A stretch of DNA of 64,000 nt. Source: DASZPL01 sp035550315 (GTDB taxonomy: Bacteria; Actinomycetota; Actinomycetes; JAFAQI01). Where the stretch lies: NCBI GenBank assembly GCA_035550315.1, contig DASZPL010000139.1, positions 1 to 64,000 of the forward strand, written 5' to 3'. Both the position numbers and the translations under genes were made by a program. Every line of letters starts with the position of its first letter. Positions within the stretch are counted from its first letter, which is position 1. Under the pieces are notes generated by a model, which saw only the letters and a list, made by a program, of their open reading frames with translations, was not told where the DNA came from and searched no databases. Shown here in pieces: positions 1 through 9,579 of the stretch.

Positions 1-522
1 CTGACCCCGCTGACCGCGGCGATCGAGACCGCGCGACCCGACTGTGCGGAGGTGCCGCGCGCCATCGCGGCCGGCTGGGTGGCGCTCGACGAAGCGCTGC
101 CGGACGCCGCCCGGCTCGCCCGCTCGATCGCCGCCGAACCGTGGCTGCTAGTCGACGCGCTCGATGCGACTCCGCAAACCTTCGTGCACGGCGACTGGAA
201 GCTCGGCAACCTCGGCAGCCGACCGGACGGCCGGACCATCCTGCTCGACTGGCAGTGGCCCGGCACCGGCCCGGCCTGCGTCGACCCTGCCTGGTATCTC
301 GCGGTCAACTGCGACCGGCTGCCCGAGTCGAAGGAGGACGCGATCGAGCGATACCGGCAGGCGCTGCAGGACCGCGGCATCGACACCAGCGGCTGGTTCG
401 ACCGCCAGCTGTCGCTGTGCCTGCTCGGCGGGTTCGTGCAGCTCGGCTGGAACAAGACGCACGACGAGGCGGAACTGCATTGGTGGGCGGACCGGGCGAT
501 CGCCGCGGCGGCCACGTTGTGA
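1..522 (+). CDS. Aminoglycoside phosphotransferase-like kinase, C-terminal part
   Basis: The reading frame is open from the first base, so the N-terminus lies outside the window. The visible part holds the APH-family catalytic loop FVHGDWKLGNLG (HGDxxxxN pattern) and the following metal-binding LLDWQWPGTGP (D-x-W in place of DFG). These are the signatures of APH/choline-kinase-fold small-molecule kinases, which transfer the gamma-phosphate of ATP to a hydroxyl or amine. The substrate cannot be read; many actinobacterial members are uncharacterised and not resistance genes. It ends 9 bases before the stop of the convergent SARP gene. Confidence 0.8.
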   Translation: MTPLTAAIETARPDCAEVPRAIAAGWVALDEALPDAARLARSIAAEPWLLVDALDATPQTFVHGDWKLGNLGSRPDGRTILLDWQWPGTGPACVDPAWYLAVNCDRLPESKEDAIERYRQALQDRGIDTSGWFDRQLSLCLLGGFVQLGWNKTHDEAELHWWADRAIAAAATL

Positions 523-531
523 CCGATGCAG

Positions 532-3500
532 CTAAAAGAGCACCTCGTCGGCCAGCCGTTCGAGGTCGGCGCGGTGGTCGCCGGCGCCGTCTCGCAGCCG
601 GTTGACCGCCTCGATGGCGGACTGACGGAGCTGGTCACTGCCCGTACGCCGCGCGAGCCGGGCGGTGATGCGCCAGCCGTCCGGTCGGGCGACCTCTGCC
701 AGGGCGTTGATGTCCGGCGCGATGGCATCGACGTCAACAGCGTCACCCGCGATCAACCGCGCCTCCGCGTCGAGCAGCCGCGCCTTCACGGCAAACCGTT
801 CGATCGACTCCCGCTCCGCCACCGCCAGCACGTCGGCGGCGGCTTCCCGGGCGCCGTCGACGTCGCCGGACAACGCACTGAGAACTCCTGACAGGTAGCG
901 GTGCCGCAACACGATGCGCCACCCGTTGGAGACCGGTCCGGCGTCGAGTGCCCGCGCCGTGTCGGCGAGCATCTCGCCGGCCACGTCGAGTTGTGCCGCG
1001 TTCAGGCTCCAGATGGCGAGGTCGAGGCAGCTCTGGCAATAGGGCTCGCTGTTGCCGGCCGACTTCGAGATCTCATGAGCCGCGGTCAGCCGGTCGTACG
1101 CCGCAGGAGCGCCAAGCAAGCTCAGCGCCCACGCCTCGTACACCTCCCCGCGACCGACGAACCGCCGCGCATGCTGGTCCGCGACCAGCTTGGCGAGCCG
1201 GCGACCGCCACCGACCGCCTGCTGCAGCCGGCCCGCAAGGACATCGGCATGCGTCCGGATCTGCTGGACGTACACCTCGGCGAACAACACCGGCGTGCTG
1301 CGCGCCTGGTCGGCGTCGCGGTGCAACAGCACGTCGGCGCTGTCGACGCGGCCGCGATGCAGCTGCAACAGGCCGAGCCACAGCGCGGCCACCGGCCGGA
1401 TCGTCGGCTGTCCGGGGGCTGTCAAGACGGCGCGGTAACGGCGATCGGCGTCGGCGAGCGCGCCCTTCGCATGCATCGCCTTCGCCCCGAAATAGCTACA
1501 CGTGGCCGCCACTTCCGGATCACTCGCCGCGTTGATGGCTTCGTCCGACAGCTCGGCGACCCGGTCCCATTCACGCGCGTAGTACGCCGCGTGCACCGCC
1601 ACTTCCAGCGCCGCGACCCCACCACCGAGCTCGCCCGCGGTCGCCGCCGCGGCGCGGGCATCGTCGTAGCGGCCCAGCAGGACGAGACAGCGGCCCCGCA
1701 TCAGATGGCCGGCGACGGTGTCGGCGAGCGCCAGGCTTTCGTCGATCAGCCGTAACGCCTCGTCGTGCTCATACCGCCCGCCGGCTGCGGTCGCGGCGTC
1801 GAGCAGCGCCTGTGCCGCCAGGTCGGCATCGCCGCCCAGCCGGGCATGGTGCGCAACGCGCATCGGGTCGTTGCGTGCCCGCCCCGCCAGCGCACGGGCT
1901 GCCTCGGCATGCAGCCACCGACGGCGCGCCTGGGCGACCCCCAGCTCGAGGACACTGCGGATGAGATCGTGGCGGAACACATAGCCGTCCGGCCCGTCGA
2001 CCAGCAGCCCCCTCCGGGCGCCGTGCTCCAAGTCGTCGAGCAGATCGCGAGTCGGCCGCTGCAACACCCCGCCTAGAAGGTCGACGTCGACGACGTTGCC
2101 GAGGACGGCGGCGCCACCGAGGGTCTCCGCGACGGCCGGCTGGTCGGCGACCTGTCCAGCCACGACAGCGCGGATTGAATCGGGCAGTGCGTCGCCTTCG
2201 CTACGGGCGAGCTCGACGAGGAACAGCGGATGGCCGCCACTGCGGGCATAGATCTGCCGGAAGCGCTCACTCGCCGGATCGAGGCCGCAGGCATCGGCGG
2301 CCGCAGCCTCCTCGAGCGGGCCAAGCACAACCCGCTGCGCCGACACTGACAGGTCCGCGCCGTCAGCACGCCGGGCCGCAACCACCAGGACGCCGCGACC
2401 GCGATGGCCGGCGAGCTCCAGCCACCGGACGGTCGACGCGTCCGCGAGATGCACGTCGTCGACGAGCAACGCGACCGGCCGATCGGCGGCCAACCGGTTC
2501 ACCACGCCGAGTAGCGCAAGGTGAAGCAGCGGCACGGCGTCAGGGGCAAGCGGTTCCTGCGCGGTGAGCAGGTTCCGATACGTCGCCGTCGACACCTCCT
2601 GCTGGCCGAGCAGCGGAGCGAGCAACCCGGCATCGTGGCCGAGCAACCGGTCGCGGTCATCGACCGTCGCTGCAGCGAGCCGGCGGCCGATCGCGTCGAG
2701 CACCGGCTCGAGCGGCAGCACACCGACGTCGTCGGCCCGGCCGCGCAAGACCACAGCCCGGGTGCCCAGCCGGTCTGCGATCGCGTCGAGCAACCTGGTC
2801 TTGCCGATGCCGGCCTCGCCGTCAATCACGACAATCGCGGCGCCTCCGCTTGCGACCACCTTCTCGAATGCCGCGTCGACCTCGGCCAGCTCGCCGGCGC
2901 GGCCGGGCAGGCCTTGAGGCCGGGCGTCGGGATCGGGCGCCGCGGCGAGGTCATTGGTGCGGAGCAGCTCCAAGTGAAGTGCTTGAGTCTCGGGCGCAAG
3001 GTCCGCGCCGAGCTCGTCGGCGACGAGCGCGGCCGCCGTTGCGTACGCCTGCAAGGCCAACGCATGCCGCCCCGCCGTGGCGTGCGCCAGCATCAGCAGC
3101 CGTAACGCAGTTTCGTCGTACGGGTCGTCGGACAGTGCCCGTGCGGCGTGCTCCGCCGCCTCGAACGGGAGGCCGGCAGTGAGCGAGACCTCGGCGATGA
3201 CGTGGCGGGCGCGAGCAAGCGTGCGGGTAACCGCAAGACGTTCGAGTTCCGCCCATTCGGCGTCGGGCTCGTCCGGCAGCAAGGGGCCGCGAGCCAGCGC
3301 GAGCGCGGCGGCGGCTGCCGCGCGAGCTGCGGTGGTCTCACCGTCGCGGGCACGCCGCTCCGCTTCGGCGGTGCGGGCCGCAAGCTCGTCGATGTCAAGC
3401 CAGTCGACGTGGAGTCGATAGGCGCCGTCGCTGTGGGTGATCCGGTCCGCGCCGATCACGCGGCGCAGCCGGCTGACGAGCACCGAGACCTGCTCAGCCG

Positions 3501-3687
3501 GGTTCGCCGGGGGCCGGCCGGAAGGCCAGAGCGTGTCGACGAGCTGGGCGGTCGGGAGCGGGCCGCGCGCGAGCGCGAGCCGCTTCAGCAGCGTGCGACC
3601 CTTGCGGCTGCCCAACGCCGCACCATCGACGCCGTCGACGTCGAGACCGCCGAGCAACCGGATGCGTAGGTCCGGCCGACCCCCCAC
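532..3687 (-). CDS. AfsR/SARP-type regulator: winged helix, BTAD and AAA ATPase
   Basis: A 1051-residue signalling regulator with a GTG start. Residues 8-95 form an OmpR/PhoB-like winged helix (LRIRLLGGL start, VSVLVSRLRRVIG recognition region). Residues 97-245 form the bacterial transcriptional activation domain (DPYDETALRLLMLAHATAG). An AAA/NACHT-like ATPase follows, with Walker A GEAGIGKTRLL near residue 290 and Walker B VALLVDDVHLAD. The C-terminal half is helical and TPR-like. Such proteins typically activate secondary-metabolite or catabolic genes. It is divergent from the hydroxylase-monooxygenase-dehydrogenase run at 3779-7013, a plausible target; that link is inference from position. 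Confidence 0.9.
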   Translation of the reverse strand: MGGRPDLRIRLLGGLDVDGVDGAALGSRKGRTLLKRLALARGPLPTAQLVDTLWPSGRPPANPAEQVSVLVSRLRRVIGADRITHSDGAYRLHVDWLDIDELAARTAEAERRARDGETTAARAAAAAALALARGPLLPDEPDAEWAELERLAVTRTLARARHVIAEVSLTAGLPFEAAEHAARALSDDPYDETALRLLMLAHATAGRHALALQAYATAAALVADELGADLAPETQALHLELLRTNDLAAAPDPDARPQGLPGRAGELAEVDAAFEKVVASGGAAIVVIDGEAGIGKTRLLDAIADRLGTRAVVLRGRADDVGVLPLEPVLDAIGRRLAAATVDDRDRLLGHDAGLLAPLLGQQEVSTATYRNLLTAQEPLAPDAVPLLHLALLGVVNRLAADRPVALLVDDVHLADASTVRWLELAGHRGRGVLVVAARRADGADLSVSAQRVVLGPLEEAAAADACGLDPASERFRQIYARSGGHPLFLVELARSEGDALPDSIRAVVAGQVADQPAVAETLGGAAVLGNVVDVDLLGGVLQRPTRDLLDDLEHGARRGLLVDGPDGYVFRHDLIRSVLELGVAQARRRWLHAEAARALAGRARNDPMRVAHHARLGGDADLAAQALLDAATAAGGRYEHDEALRLIDESLALADTVAGHLMRGRCLVLLGRYDDARAAAATAGELGGGVAALEVAVHAAYYAREWDRVAELSDEAINAASDPEVAATCSYFGAKAMHAKGALADADRRYRAVLTAPGQPTIRPVAALWLGLLQLHRGRVDSADVLLHRDADQARSTPVLFAEVYVQQIRTHADVLAGRLQQAVGGGRRLAKLVADQHARRFVGRGEVYEAWALSLLGAPAAYDRLTAAHEISKSAGNSEPYCQSCLDLAIWSLNAAQLDVAGEMLADTARALDAGPVSNGWRIVLRHRYLSGVLSALSGDVDGAREAAADVLAVAERESIERFAVKARLLDAEARLIAGDAVDVDAIAPDINALAEVARPDGWRITARLARRTGSDQLRQSAIEAVNRLRDGAGDHRADLERLADEVLF

Positions 3688-3764
3688 CTGCCGGAGTGTG
3701 CCACGCCACCGGGTTGCCGAGGCGCTGCGTCATTTGCGCACCGCCGGTTCGGCTGGGCCGGCGT

Positions 3765-3770
3765 TAGGCT
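3765..3770 (+). promoter_or_regulatory. Candidate -10 box (TAGGCT) of a leaderless start
   Basis: TAGGCT fits the actinobacterial TANNNT -10 pattern and ends 8 bases before the ATG at 3779. No Shine-Dalgarno sequence is seen between. Transcription would start at or next to the initiation codon. No clear -35 was found, so this is a weak call. Confidence 0.35.
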
Positions 3771-3778
3771 CCGAAGCG

Positions 3779-4453
3779 ATGAGCCGGACCGGCGAATTCG
3801 GCGCGCGGCACTACAGCGACCTTCCTGCCGCGGCGACGAAGGCGGGCTGCGCGACGGAGTTCGCGCAGCGCCCCGGTCCGGAGCTGATCGCGACCGCTGC
3901 CGTCGGCGCGATCGCCTGGCGGCTGTGGTTGCGGCGGTTTCGGGCGGCCGACCTTGGCGTCGCCGCCGGCGTGATGGCGGTGCATCCGTTTGCCGAGTGG
4001 GCGTTGCACGTCTTCGTGCTGCATCGATCGCGGCTGCGCGCCGACGGCAGCCTGCGGGAGTCGTTCGCCGCCCGCACGCATCGCCGGCATCACGAAGATC
4101 CCAAGGACATCGACCTAGTGCTGCTGCCGGTAGCGATAACTGCGGGTCTGGTCGGCGGCGCCGTGCTCGCGGCGACGCTCGTGCCGGACCGCCGACGTGG
4201 TGTGACCGGTGCCGCCGTCGGCCTTACCTCGCTGCTGGCGTACGAGTGGATCCACTTCCTGATCCATTCGCCGTACCAACCGCATAGCCGCTGGTACCGG
4301 TCACGGTGGCGGGCGCACCGGCTGCACCACTACCGCAACGAGCGCTACTGGTACGGCGTCGTCGCCACCTCCGCCGATCGACTGCTCGGCACTGCGCCCG
4401 CCCGCGACGCGGTGCCAACCTCGGAGACCGCGCTCACCCTCCGCGGCAACTGA
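3779..4453 (+). CDS. Sterol desaturase/fatty acid hydroxylase-family membrane enzyme
   Basis: A 224-residue integral membrane protein with the histidine clusters of the fatty acid hydroxylase superfamily (PF04116-like, including carotenoid hydroxylases): HPFAEWALHVFVLH, THRRHHEDP, WIHFLIHS and HRLHHYRNERYWYGV. These histidines bind a diiron centre that uses O2 to hydroxylate a lipid or isoprenoid. Hydrophobic segments lie near residues 38-52, 60-80 and 105-150. The ATG at 3779 was chosen because the first histidine box and all helices follow it. Eight bases separate it from the monooxygenase gene, so the two are probably co-transcribed. The substrate is unknown. Confidence 0.8.
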   Translation: MSRTGEFGARHYSDLPAAATKAGCATEFAQRPGPELIATAAVGAIAWRLWLRRFRAADLGVAAGVMAVHPFAEWALHVFVLHRSRLRADGSLRESFAARTHRRHHEDPKDIDLVLLPVAITAGLVGGAVLAATLVPDRRRGVTGAAVGLTSLLAYEWIHFLIHSPYQPHSRWYRSRWRAHRLHHYRNERYWYGVVATSADRLLGTAPARDAVPTSETALTLRGN

Positions 4454-4461
4454 GCAGACGC

Positions 4462-5919
4462 ATGGCGTCCACCCCGGCCAGACCGCGGTTCGCGATCGTC
4501 GGCGCCGGCGTGGCCGGGGTGCTCGCGGCGATCAAGCTGCGCGAGGCCGGGTTCGACGACATCGTCGTCTACGAGAAGGCGGACCGGCTCGGCGGCACCT
4601 GGCGCGACAACACCTACCCGGGCATCGCGTGCGACGTGCCCTCGCACCTCTACAGCTACTCGTTCGCCCCCAACCCCGAGTGGAGTCACGTCTTCTCCCC
4701 CGGCGCGGAGATTCAACGCTACTTCGAGACGGTCGCGACGGCGTACGACGTGGACCCGCTGATCTGCTTCGGCGAGGAGGTCCGCTCGCTGCGCTTCGAC
4801 GGCAACGGCTGGCTGGTCGAGACCGACGCCCGGCGCGACCGGGCGGACTTCGTGATCGCAGCAACCGGCGTCCTGCACCACCCGCGCTACCCCGACATCA
4901 GCGGCCTCGACACCTTCCGCGGACCGTGCTTCCACACCGCGCGCTGGGATCACGACGTCCGCCTCGAGGGAGCGCGCGTGGGCGTGATCGGGACCGGCTC
5001 GTCTGGCGTCCAAGTGATCGGCGCGATCGCGAACCGGGTCGGTCGGCTCGTCGTCTTCCAGCGCACCGCGCAGTGGGTGCTGCCGGCCGAGAATCCGCCG
5101 ATCAGCGCGGATGACCGCGCCCGCTTCCGTGCCGACGTGCAAGCGATGCAGACCCTTCGGGCCGAGCTCAACCGCGGTTTCGTCGAGAACTTTGCCGATG
5201 CCGTCGTCGACGCCGGCTCGCCCATCCTTCAGCGGGTCGAAGAGCTCTGCCGCGCCAACCTGGAAGGGACCGTCGCGGATCCGGACCTGCGGGAACGGTT
5301 GCGACCGGACTACCGGGCCGCGTGCAAGCGACTGGTCGTCTCGCCCAACTACTACGAATCGCTGTGCCTGCCGCACGTGCAGGTCATCGACGATCCGATC
5401 GCGTCGATCGAGCCGGCCGGAGTGCGCACGGCGGGCGGTGACTTGCACGAGCTCGACGCACTCGTGCTTGCGACCGGCTTCCAGATCGACCGGTTTCTGC
5501 GACCGATCGACGTGACCGGCACCGTCGGCATGCGCCTCGACGACGTCTGGTCGGACGGCCCGGTCGCCTATCTCTCGGTCTCGATGCCCGGCTTTCCCAA
5601 CCTGTTCATGCTGAATGGGCCGAACGGACCGGTCGGCAACTTCCCGCTGATCGACGTCGCCGAGATGCAGTGCGACTACGTGCTGCAACTCATCGACAGC
5701 GCACTCGGCCGCAACGCGCCGGTCAGCGCCACCCAGGAGGCAACCGACCGGTTCGAGGCTGAGCGGATTGAAGCGACGAAACGCACGATCTGGGTGTCCG
5801 GCTGTCGCAGCTGGTACCTCGACCACCGCGGCATCCCGGTCGCCTGGCCGTGGCCGATGGCCCGGTTCCGCGAGGTCATGGCGGCTCCCGACCTCCGCGA
5901 CTACGAGTACGCCGAATGA
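4462..5919 (+). CDS. FAD-dependent Baeyer-Villiger-type monooxygenase
   Basis: A 485-residue flavin monooxygenase. The FAD Rossmann motif GAGVAGVLAA lies near residue 12, the NADPH motif GTGSSGVQVI near 176, and the Baeyer-Villiger fingerprint FRGPCFHTARWDHD near 151, which is close to the family pattern FxGxxxHTxxW. Such enzymes insert oxygen next to a ketone to make an ester or lactone. The ATG at 4462 places the FAD motif at the usual distance from the N-terminus. Its stop overlaps the ATG of the alcohol dehydrogenase by four bases (ATGA). An alcohol-to-ketone-to-ester sequence is a reasonable guess for the pair. Confidence 0.9.
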   Translation: MASTPARPRFAIVGAGVAGVLAAIKLREAGFDDIVVYEKADRLGGTWRDNTYPGIACDVPSHLYSYSFAPNPEWSHVFSPGAEIQRYFETVATAYDVDPLICFGEEVRSLRFDGNGWLVETDARRDRADFVIAATGVLHHPRYPDISGLDTFRGPCFHTARWDHDVRLEGARVGVIGTGSSGVQVIGAIANRVGRLVVFQRTAQWVLPAENPPISADDRARFRADVQAMQTLRAELNRGFVENFADAVVDAGSPILQRVEELCRANLEGTVADPDLRERLRPDYRAACKRLVVSPNYYESLCLPHVQVIDDPIASIEPAGVRTAGGDLHELDALVLATGFQIDRFLRPIDVTGTVGMRLDDVWSDGPVAYLSVSMPGFPNLFMLNGPNGPVGNFPLIDVAEMQCDYVLQLIDSALGRNAPVSATQEATDRFEAERIEATKRTIWVSGCRSWYLDHRGIPVAWPWPMARFREVMAAPDLRDYEYAE

Positions 5920-7013
5920 CCGGGCGCGCCCGCGCACTGGTCCTGGAGCAGCCCCGCCGGCTCGCCCTCCGCGAGTTCGCACTGCCGGAGATCGGCGACG
6001 ACGACGGCGTGCTCCGCGTCGAAGCGTGCGGACTGTGCGGGACGGATCACGAAGAGTTCTCCGGCGCGCTGCCGGCGGGCTTCGCATTCGTGCCCGGTCA
6101 TGAGTCGGTCGGCGTCATCGAGCAGCTCGGCGCGGCGGCCAGCGAGCGCTGGGGCGTCATGGTTGGTGACCGGGTGGCCATCGAGGTGTTCCAGTCGTGC
6201 CGCGCCTGCGAACCGTGCCACGCCGGGGTGTACCGGCGCTGCACGGCGCACGGCATCGGCGACATGTACGGCTTCGTCCCCGCTGACCGGCCGCCAGGCC
6301 TGTGGGGCGGCTACGCCAGTCACCAGTACCTCGCGCCCGACAGCCTCCTGCTGCCGGTCCCGGCGTCTCTCGATCCGGTCACCGCCACGCTGTTCAACCC
6401 GCTCGGCGCCGGGATCCGCTGGGCCGTGACGGTGCCGGCCACCCGGCCCGGTGTAATCGTCGCCGTACTCGGCCCCGGCATCCGTGGGTTGGCCGCGGTG
6501 GCAGCGCTCCGCGAGGCGGGCGCCGGCTTCGTGATGGTGACGGGTGCCGGCGAGCGCGACCGGGGCCGACTCGACCTGGCCCGACGGTTCGGCGCCGACC
6601 TCACCGTCGACGTGACGGCCGAGGACCCGGTCCGTGCCCTGCTCGCTGCCGCCGGCGCGCTTGCCGACGTCGTCGTCGACGTCACGGCGAAGGCGCCGGC
6701 GGCTCTCGGACAAGCGGTGGCGCTCGCCCGCGCCGGCGGCACCGTGGTGCTGGCCGGCACCCGCGGACGCCCGGACACCCCGGGCTTCGAACCCGACCTC
6801 GTCGTCTACAAGGAGCTGCACATGATCGGTGCACTTGGGGTCGACACCGCTGCCTACCGGGGTGCACTCGAGCTGCTCGCGAGCGGCCGCTACCCGTTCG
6901 ACGAACTGCCACGCGAGGTCGTGACTTTCGACCAGTTGCCGACTCTGCTCGCCCGGATGGCCGGCGAGGCCGATCCCCCGCCACCGGTCCACGGTGTCGC
7001 TGTCGCAACCTGA
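5916..7013 (+). CDS. Zinc-dependent alcohol dehydrogenase (MDR superfamily)
   Basis: A 365-residue medium-chain dehydrogenase. The catalytic zinc ligands are in CGLCGTDHEE (near residue 38) and PGHESVG. A structural zinc site is visible as CRACEPCHAGVYRRC around residues 95-109. The NAD(P)-binding loop is GPGIRGLAA. It should interconvert an alcohol and a ketone or aldehyde. The start overlaps the monooxygenase stop, which implies translational coupling. The long GDMYGF segment and a threonine-dehydrogenase-like C-terminus are typical of the family. Substrate not predictable. Confidence 0.9.
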   Translation: MTGRARALVLEQPRRLALREFALPEIGDDDGVLRVEACGLCGTDHEEFSGALPAGFAFVPGHESVGVIEQLGAAASERWGVMVGDRVAIEVFQSCRACEPCHAGVYRRCTAHGIGDMYGFVPADRPPGLWGGYASHQYLAPDSLLLPVPASLDPVTATLFNPLGAGIRWAVTVPATRPGVIVAVLGPGIRGLAAVAALREAGAGFVMVTGAGERDRGRLDLARRFGADLTVDVTAEDPVRALLAAAGALADVVVDVTAKAPAALGQAVALARAGGTVVLAGTRGRPDTPGFEPDLVVYKELHMIGALGVDTAAYRGALELLASGRYPFDELPREVVTFDQLPTLLARMAGEADPPPPVHGVAVAT

Positions 7014-7026
7014 CCCGCGGATCCGC

Positions 7027-8268
7027 TCAGACGCGTCGATGCCACGCCAGTGCCGCCACCGCGAGCACGGCAAGCGTCACCGCGAACGCTTCGCTCGCGG
7101 TCAGCGGGTTCGTGACGGTCGCGAGAATGCCGATCCCGATGACCGGCACCGAGTTGCCGACGAAGCAGGCGATGAAGTAGCTGGAGGCAACCTCGGCGCG
7201 GCGTTCGTCCGGCGCCAACCGGTTCACCACCTGCAGGCTGCCGCGGTAGCCCAGACCCAACGCGATCCCCGCCAACGCCGTCGCGATCAGCAGCAGCGGC
7301 ATGGACGCGACCGCCTGTGCCGAGACGATCAGCGCGACGGCCGGAACCATGACCGCGAGCGCGCCGGTCATCGCGTGCTCCGGCGGCAACCGGCGGCCGG
7401 CCAGCGTCACGACGGCGGCGACGACCGCCAGCTCACAGACGACGGCGCCGCCGATCGCAACGTTGGCTTGGTGCAGGTCGGTCTGAAGGATGCCCGGGAT
7501 CAGCGAGAAGTAGAGGCCGCCCAGCGCGAAGATCACGAAGCCGGTGATCGCGGGCACCGCGAACCGGGCCCGGATCTCGCGCGGGACCCCGATGCGGGCG
7601 TGCAGCTGCACGTCGCGGAGCGCTCGTAGCGGGCGCTGGCGGGGCTCGGGCGTGCGCCACACCGCGATCGCCACCGCGGCGAGGATCGCGATGTACGCCG
7701 CGAACGGCAGCTTGAGCGGGTACGCCGCGTACTGCGCGAGCAGGCCGCCGAGCACCGGCCCGATGGAGATGCCGACGAGGTTAGAGACCGCGGCAGCCAG
7801 GGTCGCGTGGTCGCGGCGATTCGCGCCGTACAGTTCCACCAGCCAGGCGGTGCCGGTGCCGGACAGCACACCGACCGTCAGTCCGGTGAGCAGCCGGCCG
7901 GCGTACAGCCAGCCGGTGCCGCTGGCGGCGAGGAAGACAGCGGCGGAGATTACGGCGAGCAGCACCGTCGGCAGGCTGACCCGCTTGCGGCCGAGCTGGT
8001 CGGACAGCTGGCCGAACAACAGCAACGCGATCACGTTGCCGACCACATAGACCGCGTAGATCAGCGTCAGCGTGATCTCGGAGAACCCGAACTTGCGCTG
8101 GTAGATCGCGTACAACGGCGCGACGACGACGCTGCCCATGAACGCTGCCGCGATCAGCGATCCGACGGCCGCCACGGCCAGACGTTGCTGCCGGACCGAC
8201 TGCCACCGCGACGACGCGCGGCGGGTGGCGGTGTGACGATCGGTCGCTCGCGAGATCACGCTCGGCAC
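7027..8268 (-). CDS. Major facilitator superfamily transporter
   Basis: A 413-residue protein with about twelve hydrophobic segments and the MFS loop 2-3 motif GQLSDQLGRKRV. The second half has a proline/glycine-rich helix in ALAGIALGLGYRGSLQ. It resembles drug/proton antiporters of the 12-helix type. The GTG start precedes a basic cytoplasmic N-terminus (RATDRHTATRRASSR) before the first helix, which supports the choice. It converges with the alcohol dehydrogenase (13-base gap) and is divergent from the beta-lactamase-fold gene. Substrate unknown. Confidence 0.88.
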   Translation of the reverse strand: MPSVISRATDRHTATRRASSRWQSVRQQRLAVAAVGSLIAAAFMGSVVVAPLYAIYQRKFGFSEITLTLIYAVYVVGNVIALLLFGQLSDQLGRKRVSLPTVLLAVISAAVFLAASGTGWLYAGRLLTGLTVGVLSGTGTAWLVELYGANRRDHATLAAAVSNLVGISIGPVLGGLLAQYAAYPLKLPFAAYIAILAAVAIAVWRTPEPRQRPLRALRDVQLHARIGVPREIRARFAVPAITGFVIFALGGLYFSLIPGILQTDLHQANVAIGGAVVCELAVVAAVVTLAGRRLPPEHAMTGALAVMVPAVALIVSAQAVASMPLLLIATALAGIALGLGYRGSLQVVNRLAPDERRAEVASSYFIACFVGNSVPVIGIGILATVTNPLTASEAFAVTLAVLAVAALAWHRRV

Positions 8269-8364
8269 CGATGACTCCTACCCCGGCGGATCGGATCGCA
8301 CGCTGCGCGATGAGTTTGGTCGAGTCCGCAGGTCAGTACGGATGACGCGACCCGGAGGGACGAG

Positions 8365-9531
8365 ATGAGCCGATTCACGGCGGCGGGACTGGACCGGTTG
8401 GCGGAGGTCGCGGCGAGACACGTCGGTTTCGACCGGATCCCGGGGCTGGTTGCGCTGGTCGCGTCCGGTGACGACGTGCACGTCGAGACGCTGGGCTCGC
8501 TCTCTGTAGGCGGGCCTCCGGTGCAGCGGGATTCGCTCTTTCGAATCGCGTCGACGACCAAGCCGATCACCGGCGCCGTGACGATGGCCCTCGTCGACGA
8601 CGGGCTGCTCGCCCTCGACGAGCCAGTGGCGCGGCTGCTGCCCGAGCTGGCGTCGCCGCGGGTGCTCCGGCGGATGGATGGGCCGCTCGACGACACGGTG
8701 CCCGCCGATCGCGCCATCACGGTGCGGGACCTGCTGACCTTCACCTTCGGCTGGGGCATGCACGTCGAGATGTTCGCGGCGGCTGAACCCTGGCCCATCG
8801 TGGCCGCGGCGAGCCAGGCGCAGCTTGCCGCGATCGGGCCACCGGAGCCCGGGGTCCCGCCGGATCCGGATGAGTGGATCAAGCGGCTGGGCGCGCTGCC
8901 GCTGTTGACACAACCCGGCGAACGTTGGCTCTACAACACCGGCGCCTCGGTCCTCGGCGTGCTGTGCCAACGCGCGGCGGGCGCGGCGTCGTACGAAGAC
9001 GTGATGCGCGCCAGGATTCTCGAGCCGCTCGGCATGACGGACACCGGCTTCGCGACCGCCGCGGTCGACCGGCTCGCTACGGCGTACCAGAACACTCCGG
9101 ATGGCCTGCAGGTCTGGGACCCGCCGGAAGGCAAGTGGGCGCAGCAGCCGGTGTTCCAAGACGGTGCGGACGGCCTGCTGTCCACGGTTGACGACCTGCT
9201 TGCGTTCGCCCGGATGCTCCTGCGCGGTGGGGTGCCGGCGCTGTCGCCGGATGCGGTGGCGGCGATGACCCGCGACCAGCTCACGAGCGCGCAGCGCGAC
9301 GGCCAGGAAGCGTTCCTCGACGACCGGTCGTGGGGCTTCTGCCAAGCTGTCGCGATCAGCGGTGACCGCGCCGGCTCGTTCGGGTGGGATGGCGGGCTGG
9401 GCACGTCATTCCTGGTCGACCCGGTGCGCGACCTGGTGGTGGTCGTGCTGACGCAACGCATTTTCGACACGGCTCAGCCGCCCGTAGTTCACACCGATCT
9501 CCAGGAGGCGGCATACGCGGCGCTGGCCTGA
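8365..9531 (+). CDS. Beta-lactamase-fold serine hydrolase (class C/EstB-like)
   Basis: A 388-residue protein with the catalytic tetrad SxxK as STTK in FRIASTTKPITG (near residue 67) and the second motif YNTG in LYNTGASVLG. The third motif sits in the WGWDGGLGTSF-like region near the C-terminus. No signal peptide is visible, so it is probably a cytoplasmic esterase or peptidase rather than a resistance beta-lactamase. GGAGGG lies 8 bases before the ATG. The P450 follows 48 bases downstream on the same strand. Confidence 0.88.
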   Translation: MSRFTAAGLDRLAEVAARHVGFDRIPGLVALVASGDDVHVETLGSLSVGGPPVQRDSLFRIASTTKPITGAVTMALVDDGLLALDEPVARLLPELASPRVLRRMDGPLDDTVPADRAITVRDLLTFTFGWGMHVEMFAAAEPWPIVAAASQAQLAAIGPPEPGVPPDPDEWIKRLGALPLLTQPGERWLYNTGASVLGVLCQRAAGAASYEDVMRARILEPLGMTDTGFATAAVDRLATAYQNTPDGLQVWDPPEGKWAQQPVFQDGADGLLSTVDDLLAFARMLLRGGVPALSPDAVAAMTRDQLTSAQRDGQEAFLDDRSWGFCQAVAISGDRAGSFGWDGGLGTSFLVDPVRDLVVVVLTQRIFDTAQPPVVHTDLQEAAYAALA

Positions 9532-9553
9532 CCGGCGAAGCCATTGCCGGAAA

Positions 9554-9571
9554 CCTGACGTCGGTGTCAGG
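9554..9571. promoter_or_regulatory. Operator-like palindrome CCTGACGTCGGTGTCAGG
   Basis: The outer six bases CCTGAC and GTCAGG are perfectly dyad symmetric and the inner part nearly so. It ends 8 bases before the GTG of the P450 gene. The same right half and the same outer left half recur at 18769-18786 in front of an amidohydrolase. The layout suggests a repressor site, probably TetR-like; the regulator is not identified. Confidence 0.6.
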
Positions 9572-9579
9572 CTAGCAGC

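Noticed and set aside
4345..6087. Long minus-strand open frame opposite the monooxygenase
   Set aside because: The plus strand encodes a clear flavin monooxygenase. The other frame is low-complexity (Arg/Val/Ala-rich) and comes from GC-biased codons. Similar antisense frames at 12947-14332, 14005-15930, 21618-23402, 28202-29773 and 38923-40011 are rejected for the same reason.
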